A stretch of 64,000 nucleotides of DNA from Paramacrobiotus metropolitanus (Eukaryota; Tardigrada; Eutardigrada; Parachela; Macrobiotidae), in assembly GCF_019649055.1 (NCBI RefSeq), contig NW_026570411.1, positions 62,001-126,000 of the forward strand, read 5' to 3'. The notes beneath the pieces were generated by a model. That model did no database searches. It was not told the DNA's origin and was given only the letters and a program-made list of their open reading frames with translations. This document shows, in pieces, positions 1 through 12,191 of the stretch (position 1 is the first letter of the stretch; every line of letters starts with the position of its first letter). The position numbers were made by a program, and so were the translations under genes.

Positions 1-1368
1 GCTTAGCAGCAGGAGTTAAGTTAAGCAGTTAAGTTAAGCAGTTAAGCTAAGCTCCATAAAAAACACTCCCAAAAATTAGTAGCTGACTTAGTTAACTACT
101 AATTTTTGCGTGTTACCGTTACGCAGGAAAGGAATCACCGGGCAAGTACCCGTCAATAAGATCGAGGGAATGTTCTACACTTATGTAGCGAAAACGATCT
201 GTTTAGGTGTCCGTTGCATATGCCATGGTCTCTGCCCCACGGATAATCTACAAATTTTGCCGATTATCCGTGGGACAGAGACCATGGCTGCATCGCAGCT
301 ACTACCTTCCATAACAGGTTATGCAGCAAGCTGCAGGAACTCACCTTGAATCGGTAATCAGACTCTCCTGGCGCGCGTAAATCAAATGGATTTACTCGTA
401 CAAGGGATTTATTTACAAGCACATCATCTGCGAATCGGCCATTTCAGTGATTTCACTTGATCACCGCTAGACTGGTACGCGGCTGCAGACAAGCGGTGAT
501 CCACTAGTTCTAATTTCTCCGGTTTTCACCCGAATGCAACGTCCGCACTCAGGCACTATCAATATCATTACATGGTGATGTTAATATTATTATCGTATAC
601 TCGTTCATACAAGGCATGTGCGAGTGACTAGGACGCGGGTTCGCATGCACTACATCTACTTGTGTAAAACACTGCATAGTAATAAGCGCATGGCATTCCT
701 ATGCCAGCGATCGATCGAATCAGGGACGCTGGAATGCTGTCCGGACTGGCATGTTTATCAGTTATCACCGTCACGTTTGCCTCCTAGTTATCCGGGATAC
801 TCGTACTAACTACTAGCGGTGGTGGTTATACCACATCCGTGCACCGAGCGAGCGCCAGTACCACTGGACAAATGGTACTGGATTTGTGGAATTGGAAAAG
901 CGTGACGTACGCTCTTCGTGGCGTCAGGCAAATTTTATGCTCTTGACGCAGGCTTATTGCAGCACCTCGCGCTTCGCGCTCGGTGCAAAATAGTAGCATC
1001 TTGCTGTGCTTCGATGCAAATTATCACGCCCTAATCAGATCTACTAGATTTTGCCCGAACAACAAGTCGGAATGAAAACAGATGAGGCATTTATCTGGAA
1101 GAATATTCTTAGCTTAACGAGTGAATCGGCTGTGAACGATGCGAAGACACAACAATTTCCAATCAACACGTTTTCTATTCTACGCAAGGCAACTCCACCA
1201 TTCCCAGCAATCGCGTAAATGTCCTTTTTAGAAAAATAGCAATCAATCATCCTCGCAATATCGGCAATTAGTGCAGCTTTTTATCCACAGCCGTTGTCGA
1301 CATCACAGCACCACTGACGCACGCCGAGATCATTTCTGCCCGCGTGCGTAATAGAGAAACACATCCGG
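1..1368. other. gene-free stretch with short repeats
   Basis: No convincing exon is seen. It opens with a short tandem repeat of GTTAAGTTAAGCA type (about 14-53) and an AT-rich hairpin (about 71-107). It also holds a 26-bp-arm inverted repeat at 223-287, listed separately. The open frames here have neither family resemblance nor splice context. Confidence 0.6.
223..287. repeat. hairpin with 26-bp arms
   Basis: The arm at 223-248 is the reverse complement of 262-287 with one mismatch, around a 13-nt loop. It could be a small foldback element or a structured RNA. No target duplication was obvious. Confidence 0.8.
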
Positions 1369-4075
1369 TCATTTCGGGATGTGGGAGTGATGCGCGAGAA
1401 ACGTCTCTAGTAAGCGATCATCTTCCGGGGCCGACCAGCGCCGGAAGGAGGCCAGCTCCGACTCGGTGGCGGTGAAGAGCAGCGGAGGGACGCCGGAGTG
1501 GCTGCTGGCCGGCGCCGGCGGCGGCTCGCCCGTGCCGGGCGCGGGCCCGTACTGGAAGGGGAAGGTAGTGCGCGCGTCCACCTTCGTGGCTTCCGGCCGC
1601 GACGGCGCACTGGCCACGCCCGCCGGGCCGCGGACGGCGCTGGACGCGGAAGCGGCGGCCAGAGTATTTTCATCTACACAACAATCCAAACATAAGAAAA
1701 CCTAAGAAACCCAAGAAACAGCAGCATATCAGTTGACACAGTAGGTTTACATGAACATTTGAAATGAAGGAAATTCAAACTTCCGGCGCGTGAAACAACC
1801 GCTCGCTGCGGCGGCTTAATGCCAGTTGATCTCGACAGTTGTAGACAATTCTTATTTATTATCTGTTCGATATTTCTCAAAAAATCAATTTTTCTGCACT
1901 ATTTTTATTAGAAAAGCACAACTACAAAATAAACATTAAGTTTTTATTAGAATTTAGAACAATTAATTATAAGAAACCAAGCGAGCTGTGACGCATACAA
2001 ATGCGAAGTAAATCGTCAAATCGAGATGAAATAACGCGCTTCGCAGTTGCCGGTGATGTGCTCCTGTTGCACACTGTTTGTTGATTTTCTTATGCAATTT
2101 TTGACCCGCGGAGTCCACTTTCGCAGTCCGACATCGTACATAAACTGCATTTGCTCACCTGTGACGTTTCTGGAAGACTGGCTGGCGTCGCGGCACGCCA
2201 GCGAAATGCAGGTGTCCCCGGCGACCAACAAGGCCACCTTCAGGCCGAAGCGCGTCAGCGTGCTGGCCGGCGCGGCCGACGACCAGCCCTTGCCGACGAC
2301 GAAGAAGGGGTGCGCGGTGGTCGCTTCCACGGCCACCTTAACAATACGAACCAGCATCAATAACTACCCTTTCCGGCGTCAAATTCTCAGGTTATTCTTT
2401 ATAGGACATTCTAAAGGGAAATGGCCCGGTACATGATGTCAAAAAACTGTATACTTACACTAAAACGTTCGCTTTCGCGCACTCCGAATCACTTTTTTGT
2501 ACTTGGTAAAAGACACACGGTCATAAAGTAGACCAGTTTCAAGTTCATAGGACTATCCCATAATTTTAAAATGAATTTTAAAGTTTCTAAAATTCCTTAG
2601 AAAGTCGGAAAAAAATGCCACGAATCTGATATTGGTTCATTTTCGACGTTATGTTATGGCCGTGCGTCTTTTACAGCAAAGTTTCAAGAAGATCGGGTCA
2701 TAACCAGACTTTTGGTACACAACACTGCGTCTAAACATTTCGCCCATTTTAGTTCGCCATATCTCGGCAACCGGGTGTTGCGCGCGCCAACGGTTTTCAG
2801 AACAATGTACACAAATCATTTACTGTTAGCTTTATACAAATCAAATAGCCATACACGAATCCTTTAGCTTTATCAGACGTACAACCGTACACCAGGATGA
2901 GGGCAATTACCATTGAACATATTCGATTAATGTTCTTATGCTTTCCACGTACCTCGGCGCTGAGATGGCCCACACGGAAGTAGATGACCACGTCGGCGTC
3001 CTCTTTCTTCTCCGCGCGCAGATGCCCCAGGGGACTCTTCTCGATGCGCGACACGATGCTGTACTCCACGCGCAGACTGCTGGACAGGGCGGCGCTCAGC
3101 TCGAAATCCTCCACCGTCATGTTCTCCACGGCCTTCAGCTGCCCGTTGGCCAGCTGGATCAACGAACCTACCGACAACATACGTATTCCCAACGTCCCAT
3201 CGACAGTAAGAAAACAATCATGAACGAGCCGATTATACTGTAATACTGATGGACGTGCTAATAAAAAAAACCGGCTTTTCTTAAGCAACGTTTCAGTTCG
3301 GCTGTTATTAAGGCGAACGCCAACAACTGCGTGCGTGAATAAATTAAGACTTGTAAAAATAAAATAAGCAAAATTAAAACCATAGCAGGAATGAAGGTCT
3401 GTCGGTCTGCGCTTTCAACGCGTTCGACGCCGCCTGTCGCGAAGATACATAGATAATTGTTTTATGACTGTGTGCGTACCTAAAGCGCAATCTTAATATG
3501 CGCCTTCATTCCTGCTATGGTAAAGCACATAAATAAAAAAAAAATATAAATAGTAAAATTATTAAAGATATCGATAAAAATTAATACATGAAGTCAACTG
3601 AAAATAACAACCGAAAATTGATAAAATTGATGAATAAAGAAGGAAAAACATAAATTCAAATAAGAAATTAAAATAAAAATACCTGGGCAGAATTTATTGG
3701 GCGACGGTGAAGCCGGTCCCTTGGGACTGACGCAGGGCGTGCTCATCTCCGAACCGGACCCTCCCGACATGCTGCAGTCGGACGGCACCGGCAGCTGCAG
3801 CGTGGGCGACGGGGTCGGCAGGAGAGAGCTTGGCTCATCCCGGTGGGCGCGGGCGCGGCTTCCGCTTCGACGGGGAAGGCCAGGGCCGGCTGCGCATCGG
3901 CGGACAGCGTCGACAGGGTCAGGGCGTCCACCTCGGCGGCGCTCAGGCCCAGGTGGCCGGCCGGGGCGCCGGGGAAGGGCAGCAGGGGGGCGGCGTCGGC
4001 GGGGGCCGCGTGGAGGGGCTCCGGGTGGGAGGACCAGTGGATGCCGGAGGCCAGCAGCTTTTTCCGACTGGGCAT
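1369..4075 (-). CDS. ATXN1-like: ataxin-1-like protein (AXH domain)
   Basis: Minus-strand gene with four coding exons, 4075-3683, 3167-2953, 2336-2159 and 1673-1369, about 363 aa. Splice sites are consensus (CAG|GT, TAG|) and phases match at each junction. Exon 2 opens with the AXH motif GSLIQLANGQLK and exon 3 carries HPFFVVGKGWSS followed by GDTCISL; together they give a complete AXH domain at about residues 132-262. The C-terminus keeps RRWSAPE (about 340-346), matching the splicing-factor (UHM) ligand and 14-3-3 site of human ataxin-1. Ataxin-1 family proteins are nuclear transcriptional co-repressors that bind Capicua through AXH. The N-terminus is Ala/Pro-rich with no polyglutamine tract. 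Exon 1 changes frame near 3839-3841 (one base missing, probably from a C run). The start at 4075 is the first ATG of the Ala/Pro frame; upstream exons cannot be excluded. Intron 2 contains a foldback repeat copy. Confidence 0.87.
1684..1722 (-). repeat. TTTTCTTATG-type tract before an acceptor
   Basis: On the minus strand this is a run of near-identical 9-10-mers (TTTCTTATG, TTTCTTAGG, TTTCTTGGG) ending 10 nt before the acceptor of the last ataxin-1 exon. It serves as an enlarged polypyrimidine tract. The same repeat precedes acceptors in the trehalase and CFAP36 genes. Confidence 0.7.
2411..2825. mobile_element. foldback element, family A copy 1
   Basis: A degenerate copy of the GGCCCGGTACATAG family. 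Its left end is TAAAGGGAAATGGCCCGG, its right part contains CTCGGCAACCGGGTGTTGC, and part of the left arm is deleted. It lies in ataxin-1 intron 2. Relatives are at 16317-17004, 34823-35505 and 47163-47535. Confidence 0.75.
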
Positions 4076-5338
4076 AATACCACTATCCCCGCCAGCTACA
4101 TTAATCAGTCAAATTAAATTTCAAACACTGATAATGAAATAATTATTTTAACAATTCAAATTCTAATAAACAAGGAATATTATTTCAAATTTAAATATTA
4201 CGGATTCCAGGCGGTCTTTAAAATAGGCTATTTTAAATATTTGCTAGTGTTTTAAATACTGTTATACTAATATTATACAATTTATGCACGGTTTTTGGCT
4301 AAATATTTTCTAATATTTCATTCAATAATCAATTCTTATAAATTTTGTTTCACAGTCTGTATCGCAGAATCCATTTAATTATACTTGTGCGTGTTGTATA
4401 AATATTAATTAAAATTAATAATAAAGTATTTACACGTACGTGGTGCTGGAGTTCATGATAGCCAGCAGTTGGAGAGGAATAAGCACTTATAAAATCGCAA
4501 ATGATAATCAACGGGCTACAGTACGCTGTCAGATTGTCACGTTGCACAGAACGCTGCAGCGTGTCACTGAAGCAGCGATCTTCTCCGTCCCGAATCTGCC
4601 TTTTTCTGGCCGACAGCGGGCACAATAAGCACACTGGTGGTCAGTGAAGAAATGTAGCAGCTAGCCGCGTAGATCAGCTAGCTGCAGATTCAACAGCAAC
4701 AGCAGAAAGTATTCGCCAAGGCGAAGGCTCCCCGAACAAACGCAGCCGACTGACAACACACAGGTCCTGCACTCTCCCAGCCTGATGACAACAAGGCCAA
4801 CACACTCTACAGATTCCACAGATTATCCATGAAGCGATAGACTACTTTATGTTAAATAATGCAAACTGCGCATTCAGGATTAAGATGAGAGTAAACAATA
4901 AGGCATCCTCAAAACATACAATTCTATTTCTTCCAGAAATCATGAGAAATGATTGAATATTCCAAATTAATTGCCACTACGTAGCTGTGCGTCGGAATCA
5001 GTGGCTAAAAATCAGCAGACGTAACTGCCGCCCTGGGCGCACGCATCAAACGCTGTGCAGTCAGTTTCTCAGTTTCTGCTTTCATTTTCTTTTTTTTTTT
5101 ACTTTTAAAATCGATTTTGACGAAAACACCACCCGAAGAATCAAATTGTTCTAATTTTATTGGATAGTAAATGTTATTTTGCAGTAGGCCATTCCGTAAT
5201 CCATCGGTCTTTGACTGGGAAAGACGACGACTGAGGGAAAGTGTTTTCTGTGATTGACGAATTTTACGTGTGACGATCGGATGGAGAAGCCAGTGCCAAG
5301 TTGCCAGTAATATTGTTGCAAGCTTCCACGTTGCGACG
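4076..5338. other. spacer between divergent genes
   Basis: AT-rich spacer between the start of the minus-strand ataxin-1-like gene and the plus-strand RING gene. It probably contains both promoters, but I see no clear TATA box or conserved site. Confidence 0.5.
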
Positions 5339-6404
5339 ATGGACGCGCTCATCCAGGATCTGACGACATCCTTGGAAATTCAGCGCGTGAACGCTCGTTA
5401 CTGGCGTGACTACTGCGATGTCGTGGAGCGTTTCGCGACCAGTTGGCGAGATTTTCCTGGAGCAGCAGCGCCCGCCCGCGGCTGTTGGAAAGCGCTGTAC
5501 CACATCGCCAACTGCTGCTACCAACGCCCGTGCGGTTGCCAATGCGGCAGCACTTCTCTCAGTATTGGCCTCGAAGCCGTGGTCCCTTCCGAAGGCACAT
5601 GCCACCAGTGTGATTACTGTGATTGCCACAACAGCCAGGGTACCGGCGCCCTAGGGCGGTTGGTCAAAGCGGCACAAATGGCGATGCTATCGGCTATTCT
5701 CCGCTGGATCCGTTCACAGCTGGAACAACGCAATGCTGGCGACAAATCCTCTGTTTCAGCTGGTGTTACGCAGTGGAGGATCTTCCGCCTCTTTTTGGCC
5801 ATCGCGGAGATGCACCGGGACGTCGACGCCCCGCCCTCGACGTCCGCAGCGGCCCAGCACCGGTTGCGCTGGCTGCGAGCCGTCCTGGACGCGCTGCGAC
5901 CGTGGCGCCGCCGCACTGTACCGGCGACCGGAAGTGGCCGATTCCGGACGGTGCTGGATGCCGGGTGTGTGGCGCTTGTGGCACTGGATGAGCTGCTGCA
6001 GCGTGTTGACGAAGGACCCGCGCGAGCGATGAAAAACGGCAATAATAATAGTAATAATAATAATAATAATAATAACCTTCGAGCGATGAACAAGAGCAGC
6101 GACAACGTCGAGTGTCCCGTCTGCGGCAAAGTCCTGGGCGCCTCCGCCACGGGGGTAGCGGCCACGCCCTGCGGACACGTCTTCTGCTGGAGCTGCGTGT
6201 GTCGTTATGTGGCAGCCAAGGTGCGCAATTTGCTAAGAAAACATGCGAAAATAAAGGGTTCCGGCGAAGGTGCTTAGTCTGTTGCCTAATGTGCCTGTGT
6301 TCGTTTGACAGGGTTGCTGTGCAGTGTGCCGGACGCCGTGCTCGCCATCCCGACTGTTTATGCTGCAGAATGCAACGTTTTCGGATGACAGTAATATTGC
6401 ATAG
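5339..6404 (+). CDS. PEX10-like: RING-finger protein, PEX10-like
   Basis: Two exons, 5339-6220 and 6312-6404, 324 aa, close to the usual PEX10 length (about 326). The C-terminal RING reads CPVC, then TPCGHVFCWSC in exon 1, and CAVCR in exon 2 directly after the splice; all eight zinc ligands are present only when the 91-nt intron (GTGCGC...GACAG) is removed. TPCGH-FCW-C and a RING placed at the extreme C-terminus are characteristic of PEX10, the peroxisomal-membrane E3 ligase subunit that ubiquitinates PEX5 together with PEX2 and PEX12. The N-terminal half is divergent and Cys/Trp/Arg-rich, and I could not align it confidently with the Pex2/Pex12 domain, so another RING family remains possible. 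An AAT repeat (about 6041-6075) codes for a poly-Asn linker just before the RING. The start at 5339 is chosen for length and context; an in-frame ATG lies 69 nt upstream. Confidence 0.62.
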
Positions 6405-7226
6405 TGTTTTGTCTTTCACTGCCACTCGGGACAGTGTACGAACAGGAGCAAAACCGGCACCAACGATATATATGCAGCACGCGCTGCGGTTTACTTACAT
6501 GGAGTGATGGAGTATGTCCTGTGCTAATTCAATGGGTTCGGTACCGGTTTGTTTGTTTGTGTGGACCGGTTTGTTATCCATGTAAAATATTTTCTGCAAA
6601 TGTCTTTGTTCTTCCTTTTTAACAGGAGCGCAAACAGACAGAGGTCGCTTCTGATTTGCTGATTGAATTTGAAATAAATAGAAACTTTACACAATTTTTC
6701 GCAGCAAAGTCAAATCACACTGCCACAGCGGGAGGCTGCTATTGCTCCACCCACCGGAAGTAGATAAACTTCGCTGTTTTACATCTGCCAGTTTATTTCT
6801 TTCTACTACATGTTAAATTTAGTTAAAAGCCAACGAATTTGCGGAGGAATTCACGTTAAGTAGTACGAAATCAACGGCCAATGTAACCTTTCACGAATTT
6901 TTGAATGATTAAACCGCTACCGGCGCTACGGAATGACGAATCAATGTCCAATGGAAACAGTGTAAAACAATTATACGGATGCACATGCAACTGCGAGACA
7001 ACATTCGGAGATCAGAGTAACATAAACAGTCAACGGCCAACATCAAGACGGAAACGTTATAAAACTGTGGATAGGAGAAATTAAACCGGAATCCATGGAA
7101 TACATCATAAGCAGAGACAGCGACGCAGTTAGGAACTTATAAAAGTCACGGGCAATCGTTCGGTGTAGGAATATCCCGGGGCAGTACAGCGCCCCGTCGG
7201 AAGCCAGAGCAGGGGCTTGTCTGAGC
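6405..7226. other. intergenic, convergent 3' ends
   Basis: Lies between the 3' ends of the PEX10-like and Flower genes. The part at about 6718-6870 resembles 10425-10590 (both contain GGGAGGCTGC and CACCCACCGGAA), a diverged dispersed repeat. No exon is seen. Confidence 0.5.
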
Positions 7227-9347
7227 TCAACGGAAGCCGCCGGGGCCGGCGGCGTATCCCCCGGTGTTGTACTGGCTCTCCACCAGCCCGGACTTGTCGG
7301 CGTAGGGCTCGCCCTGGAAGGCCGGCCCGGGTGGCACCATCTGCGCGCCGGAGCCCCTGCAAGACGACACAACAGTGCTTAATCACCTTGGCCGGAAGGT
7401 CTGGAGAATCCGATTAACACTTAAATAATTCACGCTCGATTTACGCCGCATTGGTCTGTGAATCTTACGTAGCAGTCTGCTCCTTGACGTTGCATTTAAA
7501 ATTTAAGTAATTTATTCTAAGTTTTTTAAAGCAACAGTAGTGCAGAGAATACAATTTTTTCGTGACGAAAATGAAAAAAGGAAATGAACGGGAGTTATTA
7601 AAAAATCCTAGATAAAATTGGCGCTCGAGCGGCTGCAAGTGTTTTAAGCGCCGGAAGTCACTAAATTTCCTTCAATAAAAATTTTCAGCTTGGAGATTCT
7701 GATGAAGCGTAAATTATGTTCGACAGGAAAATGATTTTCACCGAATGTGCGTTACGAATGCCTCTTTAGGCGCGTTAGAAGCTTCGCGTCTTAAAGCATC
7801 TATACGCCTTTCAGGCCATCAAAATGTTGCAAGTACTGTATTTGATGACATTTCGCGATCGGGATTGAGTTTTGTAATTATCGTTCATGAACGAAGAATT
7901 CCCAATAAGCACGAGCCAGAGATATGCCACTCACTTGCGTCCGACGGCGGCCATGCCGTAGAGGACGGCGGTGATGATGATGCCGAGGGAGGCCAGGATG
8001 TTGTTGGTGGCGAAGCCGCAGATGATGAGGGGCAGGATGCCCATGGCGGCGTACAGGATGACCTTGTACCACTGCGGTTTGTGCTCCCAGAAGGCGGCGA
8101 TGCGCCCGAAGGCCGTCAGGCCGCGCACCAGGAACGGCGCCTCGAACGCCAGCATCGTCAGGCCGAACACGCTGTAAAATACGGGGAAATTAACTAGCAC
8201 GTTTCTAGAAACGTCGGCACGTGCGGATAACAGCAGTACCACGTACATCTGCAGGACGCCGCCGATGACGCAGCCGACGCTCAAGGTGATGACGGAGAAG
8301 ATGATCAGCAGTGCGCCAAACACCACGGCCGCTGCAACATATCCGGCACAACTATGCGGCTAACGGTTAGGAACACAGGATAATCACGAAGGCCTTACCG
8401 ATGCCGGCGACGGTGCCGCAAATTCGTTGTCCCGTTGTTAAATACTGCAAAATGCAATCATTGGTTACCTAAATTCAGTAAATTGCTAGATACTATCATC
8501 GGTAAGAGGTTGGACGAAGTGTATTACGTACTGAAGTGATTTACTGCGTGATTTTCTGTTTCACCAATGTATACTTATGTAGAGAACCGATTATAGCTCT
8601 ATTCAGCCGGACGAACGTCTTCACTCACGAGTCACGACGGGGATTTATCTCGTTAACATTAACGGATTCACTGTCGCTGTGTATTTTCAACAACTGGTTG
8701 CCAACTTGCCATTAACAGGAAGCCACAGATATTGCAAAAACAACTGGTTAAATAATAATTTCAGTAACTGTTTTTAAATAATTTCAAAAATTAACTGGCT
8801 ACGTAATTTTGAAAATCATCGTTTAAATAATTGTAAAACTTTACTCTCTGAATGATTTCACAAATAACTGTTTAAATCATTTAACAAATTAATGCTCAAA
8901 TAATTTCCACAAAATTAATAACGGTTTCAATACTTTTAGAAATTAACTGTTTAAACAATACTAAAAATTACCTGTTTAAATAATTCACAAAATTATGAAG
9001 TGTTCAAATAATTTCCCAAATAACTGTTTAAATAATTAAAAATTAACTGTTTAAATACTGTAATTCACAAATAACTGTATAAATCATATTAAAAATTAAC
9101 TGTTTAAACAATTTCACAAATCACCTGTTCAGATAATTTCAGAAACAACTGGTAAAATAATCTAAAAAAAGCGAGCACTATGTACAAGAATTATTTCTGA
9201 AATTGGATATCTTCAGGCAACAGCAGATGCACGGTTGAAATACATAGCGAGAATGATCGGTTGTTGAGAAAAAGTGGAAATGAATTTGCGACTTACCCAA
9301 GGTCCTTGAGCAGCGGCAGGCACAGCTCCCACGCTTCCCTGATCCAT
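7227..9347 (-). CDS. flower: Flower / CACFD1 family membrane protein
   Basis: Five minus-strand exons: 9347-9297, 8444-8399, 8331-8247, 8171-7935, 7356-7227. They sum to 549 nt, 182 aa plus stop, with every junction in phase. Exon 1 codes for a short polar N-terminus ending in Pro-Trp, exon 2 begins Tyr-Leu, and hydrophobic segments follow. Diagnostic stretches are LEAP-like FEAPFLV, then WYKVILYAAMGILP and VLYGMAAVGRK, which align with Drosophila Flower and vertebrate CACFD1. Flower is a four-pass synaptic-vesicle and plasma-membrane protein linked to calcium entry, endocytosis and cell-fitness comparison. The C-terminal exon (Gly/Pro/Tyr-rich) corresponds to the variable tail that differs between Flower isoforms in flies. 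The gene is compact except for a repeat-filled first intron. Confidence 0.92.
8688..9168. repeat. AT-rich tandem repeat in Flower intron 1
   Basis: Roughly fifteen degenerate units of TAACTGTTTAAATAATTTC type, spaced about 28-38 bp, fill most of the 852-bp first intron. Confidence 0.85.
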
Positions 9348-11151
9348 GGCTCACCACTTCGCGCAATACACCTGCCGAGCGTCTGGCAAGAGGAGAACAA
9401 CTATCAATGCCAGCTCGCTGTTCACATCGCAATAATTTCTACACAACATCAGCACCACAACGGCTCAAGTAGCTACGCAGCTGAAATTATTTTCCTACCG
9501 GAGCCCTGATACCTCGCCGAACTACGGTTATACTACAGTAATTAAATGTATAACATTGCTCAACTACTGCTACGAAACAAAACGCATGAAATAGCGATAC
9601 CTATTTGATTGTGCTCCCGAAGCACAGGACTAAGCCGTAAGGTCTTCAGGTAGTAACTACCCTTGCAATCCGCAATCGTCCAAACGCAGCACTCCTCTGT
9701 GGAACGCAGACAACGGTTAGCGCGATACTGACATGCTGGATTACCGTACAAATTAAACTGGTAGATAACGAGACGGAAGGTGCAGGTAGGGTACAGAAAG
9801 CAGTTGGGGAAGAAATTCCACTGTCAACTGCACAGTGTAGATTTCTAATCACTGCTCCCGTCAGCCCCACAAAGCAACGCTAGCTCAGTGGATCGATAAT
9901 CGGCCGGGCTACTGACATACTCATCGAGTCCTTAAGCACGATCAGCCACCCGTCCAACCGAAAATCGATCAAAGCCGTACCAGCTGACAAGCGGGAAGAG
10001 AGGGGAAGAGCGCACAGTCGTCTCCTTGGGATTTGACTGAACTGGCGTTATAGGCTATACCAGTACACTGTATACTCATTGGATAGACTAACCTCCTTCA
10101 CCAGGCAAAAACGGCTGGCAATGCTTTACAGGCAGGATTCTGGCAAGCCAAATTAAAAATCACCAGCTTCTTGACAGAGAGAATAATTATCAATCGTTCA
10201 AAACAACATAAATTCCATTTTGATGGAAACCACACATCATACAAAAATCTCAGGTTATTAAAATTAAATCTCTCTGCACGTGTTGGAATCTACGTGTTTA
10301 GTTTCAGACCGCCGTCCGTGTGTGGCTGCCCGTGTTACACCTGCCTGCATTGTAAAAAGCCTTACCATGGTGCCACACGCTTCGGGCGGCTGCCAATGCA
10401 ATACCTGCAGTAAAGCCACATCGCGCTGCCACACCGGGAGGCTGCCATTGCTTCACCCACCGGAAACGATTGGAATTCGTGGATTTAAAATTGTCGTTTG
10501 ATTTGTTCCTGCTCTATCTTTGCACAAGTTAAAAGTAAACAAATTTTCGAAGGAAGTCAAGCTAAGCAGTGAGACGTTGACTGTCAGTGTGATGCTGCAT
10601 GAATATCTGAAGAATTAAATGCGCCTGTCAGGAACATGAAATTAAGAAATTCTTCCGAGAATTGTTGGATGTTCATAAATTATTGTGGAATTGTTGCGTA
10701 AGATATAAGTTAATTGGACTCCTGTTATTAATAAAATGTCATACATGTACCGCAGCGCACAAGTGCACTAGAAAGTCAAACGATCCAGTCCAGCGATGGC
10801 CCGGACAATAACTACCTACAAAACGCATAAAGTCCGTTGAAGTTTAATACGGCTGACGAACGACACCGCGTACAGCGTGGCCGGGGAGTGCGCTAATTAA
10901 AAAAATTAATGGCACCGTTTCTTAAGTTTGAACTGCACTGAAAAACATCCTCGCTACAATTAGACGGTTAGTCGAAAAGCGCACCGTACATCGCTTAATG
11001 GGTGATTCTCCTTATTTACCGGCATTAATTATTCGATTTCGGACTATTTTGTGAATATATTTGTATCAAGCGGGATTATTGCGAATAGTGTGAACACGTG
11101 ACCGGCCGTTAGTGGATTTGCGGGGCGGACTGGGAGAAGTGAGCGTGGACC
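9348..11151. other. gene-free spacer
   Basis: Separates divergent genes (Flower minus, secreted protein plus). It contains the diverged repeat at about 10330-10590 with an internal duplication (GGCTGCCAATGCAATAC against GGCTGCCATTGCTTCAC). Short open frames here show no splice support. Confidence 0.5.
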
Positions 11152-12191
11152 ATGCATACACGCTGGACGGGATGCGGATCCCGTAGTTTCGCATACGCTG
11201 TGCTGAGCGGCGTAGCGGTGTTGTTGGTGGCGCTGGTGTCGCGGCACACCGTCAGTGGTCAGTACGGTGGCTATGCCGGTGGCTACGGAGGCGGCTACGG
11301 GTACGTACAGCATGTTATGTACAGATAATTGCGCGCTTAATATTAAAAAATAAATTTAATTTAAACCGGCACCAGTATACTATATATCTGTACAGACGTT
11401 TATGAATGCGCCGGTGCAGAATTACACTAATTAAATTAATAAAAATTTAGAACATTCAAAAATGCGTTCTGTGAAAATAATAAAACATATATTATTACAT
11501 ATTTAATTCGTATATATTAACTAAATTAATGTGCTTATTTAATGTCACATAATTTTCTTTAATGTAATTTTAATTTTAATTGTAATTACTGTAATTGAAA
11601 AGGTCACTTTACTGGGTTGTACAAATGAACACTGGTTGAAGCGCTAAACCCCGCAGTACATCATTTCAACACATAATACCCTTCATCCAGCCTCTTACCG
11701 CTACGATATGGTATGACGGTGATTTAATTTGCGCATGTTGCAGTTACGCCTCGCCGTACTACTTCGTGGCGCCGTACGGGTACAACGTGTCGACCAACCC
11801 GTCGTACCTGCTCGGCTACGTGCTGCAGGTGCAGTCCCTGCCGACCTACGTCAACAACGCCACCTACGGCTACGGCTACCTGCCCACCTTCTACCAGGGC
11901 TACTACCCGGGCGCGCTGCCCCCCAACTACGGCTACCCCAACGGCCCGCCGGGATACGGCGGCGGCTATCCCGGCGGCTTCCCCGGCGGTTACGGGGGCT
12001 ACGGAGGCGGCTTTCCGGGCGGGTTTCCTGGGTACGCTAGCGAAGCAGAACCGGCATATACTGCGGCAGAAGCACCGCCTGCTCCCTACGCGCCCGGTGT
12101 GGGGCTGGGCGGGGCTGGGGCGCCGTATGACGGGTTCGGCGAGTATGCCGGCTACCCGTCCTATTACTGGCCGCCCCGGCACACATACTGA
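11152..12191 (+). CDS. secreted Tyr/Gly-rich protein A
   Basis: Two exons, 11152-11300 and 11744-12191, 198 aa. The N-terminus is a signal peptide (hydrophobic run AVLLVALVS after a basic start). The mature chain is dominated by Tyr, Gly and Pro with GGY, PGGF and GYGG motifs. A less repetitive core holds Tyr-Asn, an S/T-rich turn, LLGYVLQVQ and an N-glycosylation sequon (NNAT), and resembles the core of the next gene downstream. No catalytic motif is present. The composition suggests a structural extracellular protein (cuticle, eggshell or adhesive); that is inference, and I do not recognise a named family. Splice sites are GG|GTACGT and TTGCAG|T and the phase matches. Confidence 0.78.
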